From contig NZ_CP150302.1 in the NCBI RefSeq assembly GCF_038051945.1, positions 7,502,001 to 7,566,000 of the forward strand: 64,000 bases of DNA. The letters are read 5' to 3'. Numbering within the stretch: position 1 is the first letter of the stretch; the number at the start of each line of letters is the position of its first letter. Shown here one piece after another: positions 62,980 through 64,000 of the stretch. Origin of the DNA: Paenibacillus sp. FSL H3-0469 (GTDB lineage Bacteria > Bacillota > Bacilli > Paenibacillales > Paenibacillaceae). The translations under genes and the position numbers were made by a program. The notes under the pieces were generated by a model. That model was not told where the DNA came from. It worked only from the letters and a program-made list of their open reading frames with translations, and ran no database searches.

Positions 62980-63140
62980 GGGGCGGAGGGGAATTTTGGA
63001 ACTGTAGGAGCGGTAGCGTCCGCCTGAAAGCTTTCCGCAGGAAAGCTATCTACGGAAGCATATGCTTGGTTTGGATTTCTACCGCGAGGAGCGGTTTCAA
63101 TCAGGAAATCCCAATACAACAGCGGCCGGAAGTCCAAAAC
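62980..63140 (+). ncRNA. Candidate structured RNA, copy 2
   Basis: This copy shares with 50824-50942 the blocks GGCGGAGGGGAA, GGAACTGTAGGAGCGGTAGCG, GGATTTC-ACCGCGA-GAGCGG, GAAATC, and CAACAGCGGCCG-AAGTCCAAA. The closing stem TTTTGG (62994-62999) / CCAAAA (63134-63139) carries a compensated pair change relative to copy 1. GGATTTC (63073-63079) pairs GAAATCC (63105-63111). A block of about 45 bases absent from copy 1 adds hairpin AGCTTTCC-GCA-GGAAAGCT and palindrome AAGCATATGCTT. It lies 184 bases before the LplB-like permease. Just upstream is hairpin AACTTGA-AAAC-TCAAGTT (62953-62970). Confidence 0.7.
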
Positions 63141-63243
63141 TTCTCTGGAGTCGCGGCTAATCCCAAAACATAAAAATAATTAGTTCAATTTATATAATAA
63201 TGTAGATGGAGCCAGTTAAGTATGTCTTAGCCGTATTCAAAAA

Positions 63244-63257
63244 TGACAACGCTTTCT
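63244..63257. promoter_or_regulatory. cre site upstream of the LplB-like permease gene
   Basis: TGACAACGCTTTCT matches TGWNANCGNTNWCA at 13 of 14 positions, 67 bases before the start codon. Confidence 0.5.
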
Positions 63258-63323
63258 TAAGAATGTGAGCTTACGGCGCCCCTTCCCTGGAAGGTAAACT
63301 AAAGGTACGAGGGAGGAGCGCAT

Positions 63324-64000
63324 ATGGAATTGGAAACACAGCCAAAAAGTCCCGGAACCGGCGGCGGCCGGCGGTCGTTTTTATGGAAGCGGTTTAAAAA
63401 ACAGAAAGTACTGCATTTGTTCGTCGGGCTAGGCATGATCTATCTGCTGATCTTCGCGTACACTCCGATGTTCGGCATCCTAATGGCGTTCAAGGATTAC
63501 AGCATCTCCGGCGGCATCAAAGGAATCTTCACCAGCGATTGGGTCGGGCTGAGGTATTTCGATGAATTCATCCATGACTATCAATTCGGCAAGCTGGTCC
63601 GCAATACGCTGGTCCTCAGTCTGCTGAAGGTCATCTTCGCCTTTCCGGCGCCGATCCTGCTGGCGATCATGCTGAACGAAGTGAAGCACATGGCCTTCAA
63701 GCGGTTTGTGCAGACGATCAGCTATCTGCCGCATTTTATCTCCTGGGTGGTCGTGGTGGGCGTATCCTATGCCTTCCTGTCTGCCGATGTCGGTGTGGTC
63801 AATAAGGCGCTGATGGCGATGGGCTTCACGGATGAGCCGCTGGCCTTTCTGACCAGTCCGAATTATTTTTGGGGACTGGCGGTAGGGAGTGCGGTGTGGA
63901 AGGAGATGGGCTGGTGGACGATTATTTTTCTGGCGGCGATATCCGGGATCAGCCCCTCGCTCTATGAGGCCGCAGAGATTGACGGAGCCGGAAGGCTGGC
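63324..64000 (+). CDS. LplB/YteP-like ABC sugar permease, cut by the window end
   Basis: This is the N-terminal 225 residues of an integral membrane subunit of an oligosaccharide importer of the type next to YesMN systems. After a basic N-terminus come helices near LHLFVGLGMIYLLIFAY and LLKVIFAFPAPILLAIML. Family motifs are AYTPMFGILMAFKDYS, YLPHFISWVVVVG, and the start of the EAA loop SLYEAAEIDGAGRL at the very end. ATG at 63324 has GGGAGGAG upstream. A second permease and a binding protein would be expected beyond the window. Confidence 0.92.
   Translation, partial: MELETQPKSPGTGGGRRSFLWKRFKKQKVLHLFVGLGMIYLLIFAYTPMFGILMAFKDYSISGGIKGIFTSDWVGLRYFDEFIHDYQFGKLVRNTLVLSLLKVIFAFPAPILLAIMLNEVKHMAFKRFVQTISYLPHFISWVVVVGVSYAFLSADVGVVNKALMAMGFTDEPLAFLTSPNYFWGLAVGSAVWKEMGWWTIIFLAAISGISPSLYEAAEIDGAGRL

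Noticed and set aside
1-64000. rRNA, tRNA or prophage regions
   Set aside because: No conserved rRNA segments, tRNA-like cloverleaf sequences or phage structural genes were seen by eye on either strand.

Overview
The window looks like chromosomal DNA of a carbohydrate-degrading Paenibacillus or close relative (Firmicutes, moderate GC). This rests on strong GGAGG-type ribosome binding sites, frequent GTG and TTG starts, S-layer-homology (SLH) anchored giant glycosidases, sugar ABC importers without their own ATPase, YesM/YesN-type two-component systems beside them, and an XynC and a CBM36-carrying XynD that read like Bacillus/Paenibacillus xylan enzymes. No rRNA or tRNA gene was seen.

Layout. 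0-1.8 kb: secreted GH5-type enzyme with a ricin-like lectin module. 1.9-4.1 kb: a 51-bp-period hairpin repeat array and an intact IS256-family element inserted in a second, degenerate repeat family. 4.4-7.7 kb: GH27 alpha-galactosidase, a small zinc-ribbon-like protein, and a divergent TetR / aldo-keto reductase pair. 7.8-13.0 kb (minus): SLH-anchored multimodular clan GH-A glycosidase. 13.4-21.6 kb: two-component system, solute-binding protein, two permeases, second solute-binding protein. 21.7-22.8 kb: Eis-like acetyltransferase. 23.2-31.8 kb: second two-component system divergent from permease-permease-binding protein-beta-glucuronidase. 32.3-36.8 kb: two paralogous AraC regulators around an unrecognised probable (alpha/alpha)6-barrel enzyme and a GNAT acetyltransferase. 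37.0-44.8 kb: GH30_8 glucuronoxylanase and a 1924-residue GH30-like SLH protein. 45.1-55.8 kb: a three-component sensor (lipoprotein, response regulator, kinase) divergent from a YtfQRT-YjfF-type importer carrying two binding-protein paralogues. 56-60.6 kb: GH43-CBM6-CBM36, a second GH43 and a GH10 xylanase. 60.9-64 kb: a nuclease-fold/winged-helix protein flanked by repeats, an AraC regulator, and the start of an LplB-like permease gene.

How it fits together. GH10 and GH30_8 would cut (glucurono)xylan, the GH43 enzymes would remove arabinose and xylose units, and GH2 would release glucuronic acid inside the cell. Several ABC importers take up the products. Each importer sits beside its own sensor/regulator, and cre-like sites before several of these genes suggest CcpA catabolite control. 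This is therefore a hemicellulose (glucurono-arabinoxylan) region; the transporter substrates are inferred.

The most interesting unexplained content is non-coding. (1) Two arrays, 60 kb apart, share an identical inverted-repeat core at a 51-bp period but have different linkers, and one lies beside the nuclease/winged-helix gene. (2) Two copies of a candidate structured RNA with a base-pair covariation each lie upstream of an ABC transporter gene. (3) A degenerate repeat family with a period of about 50 bp occurs in at least four intergenic regions.
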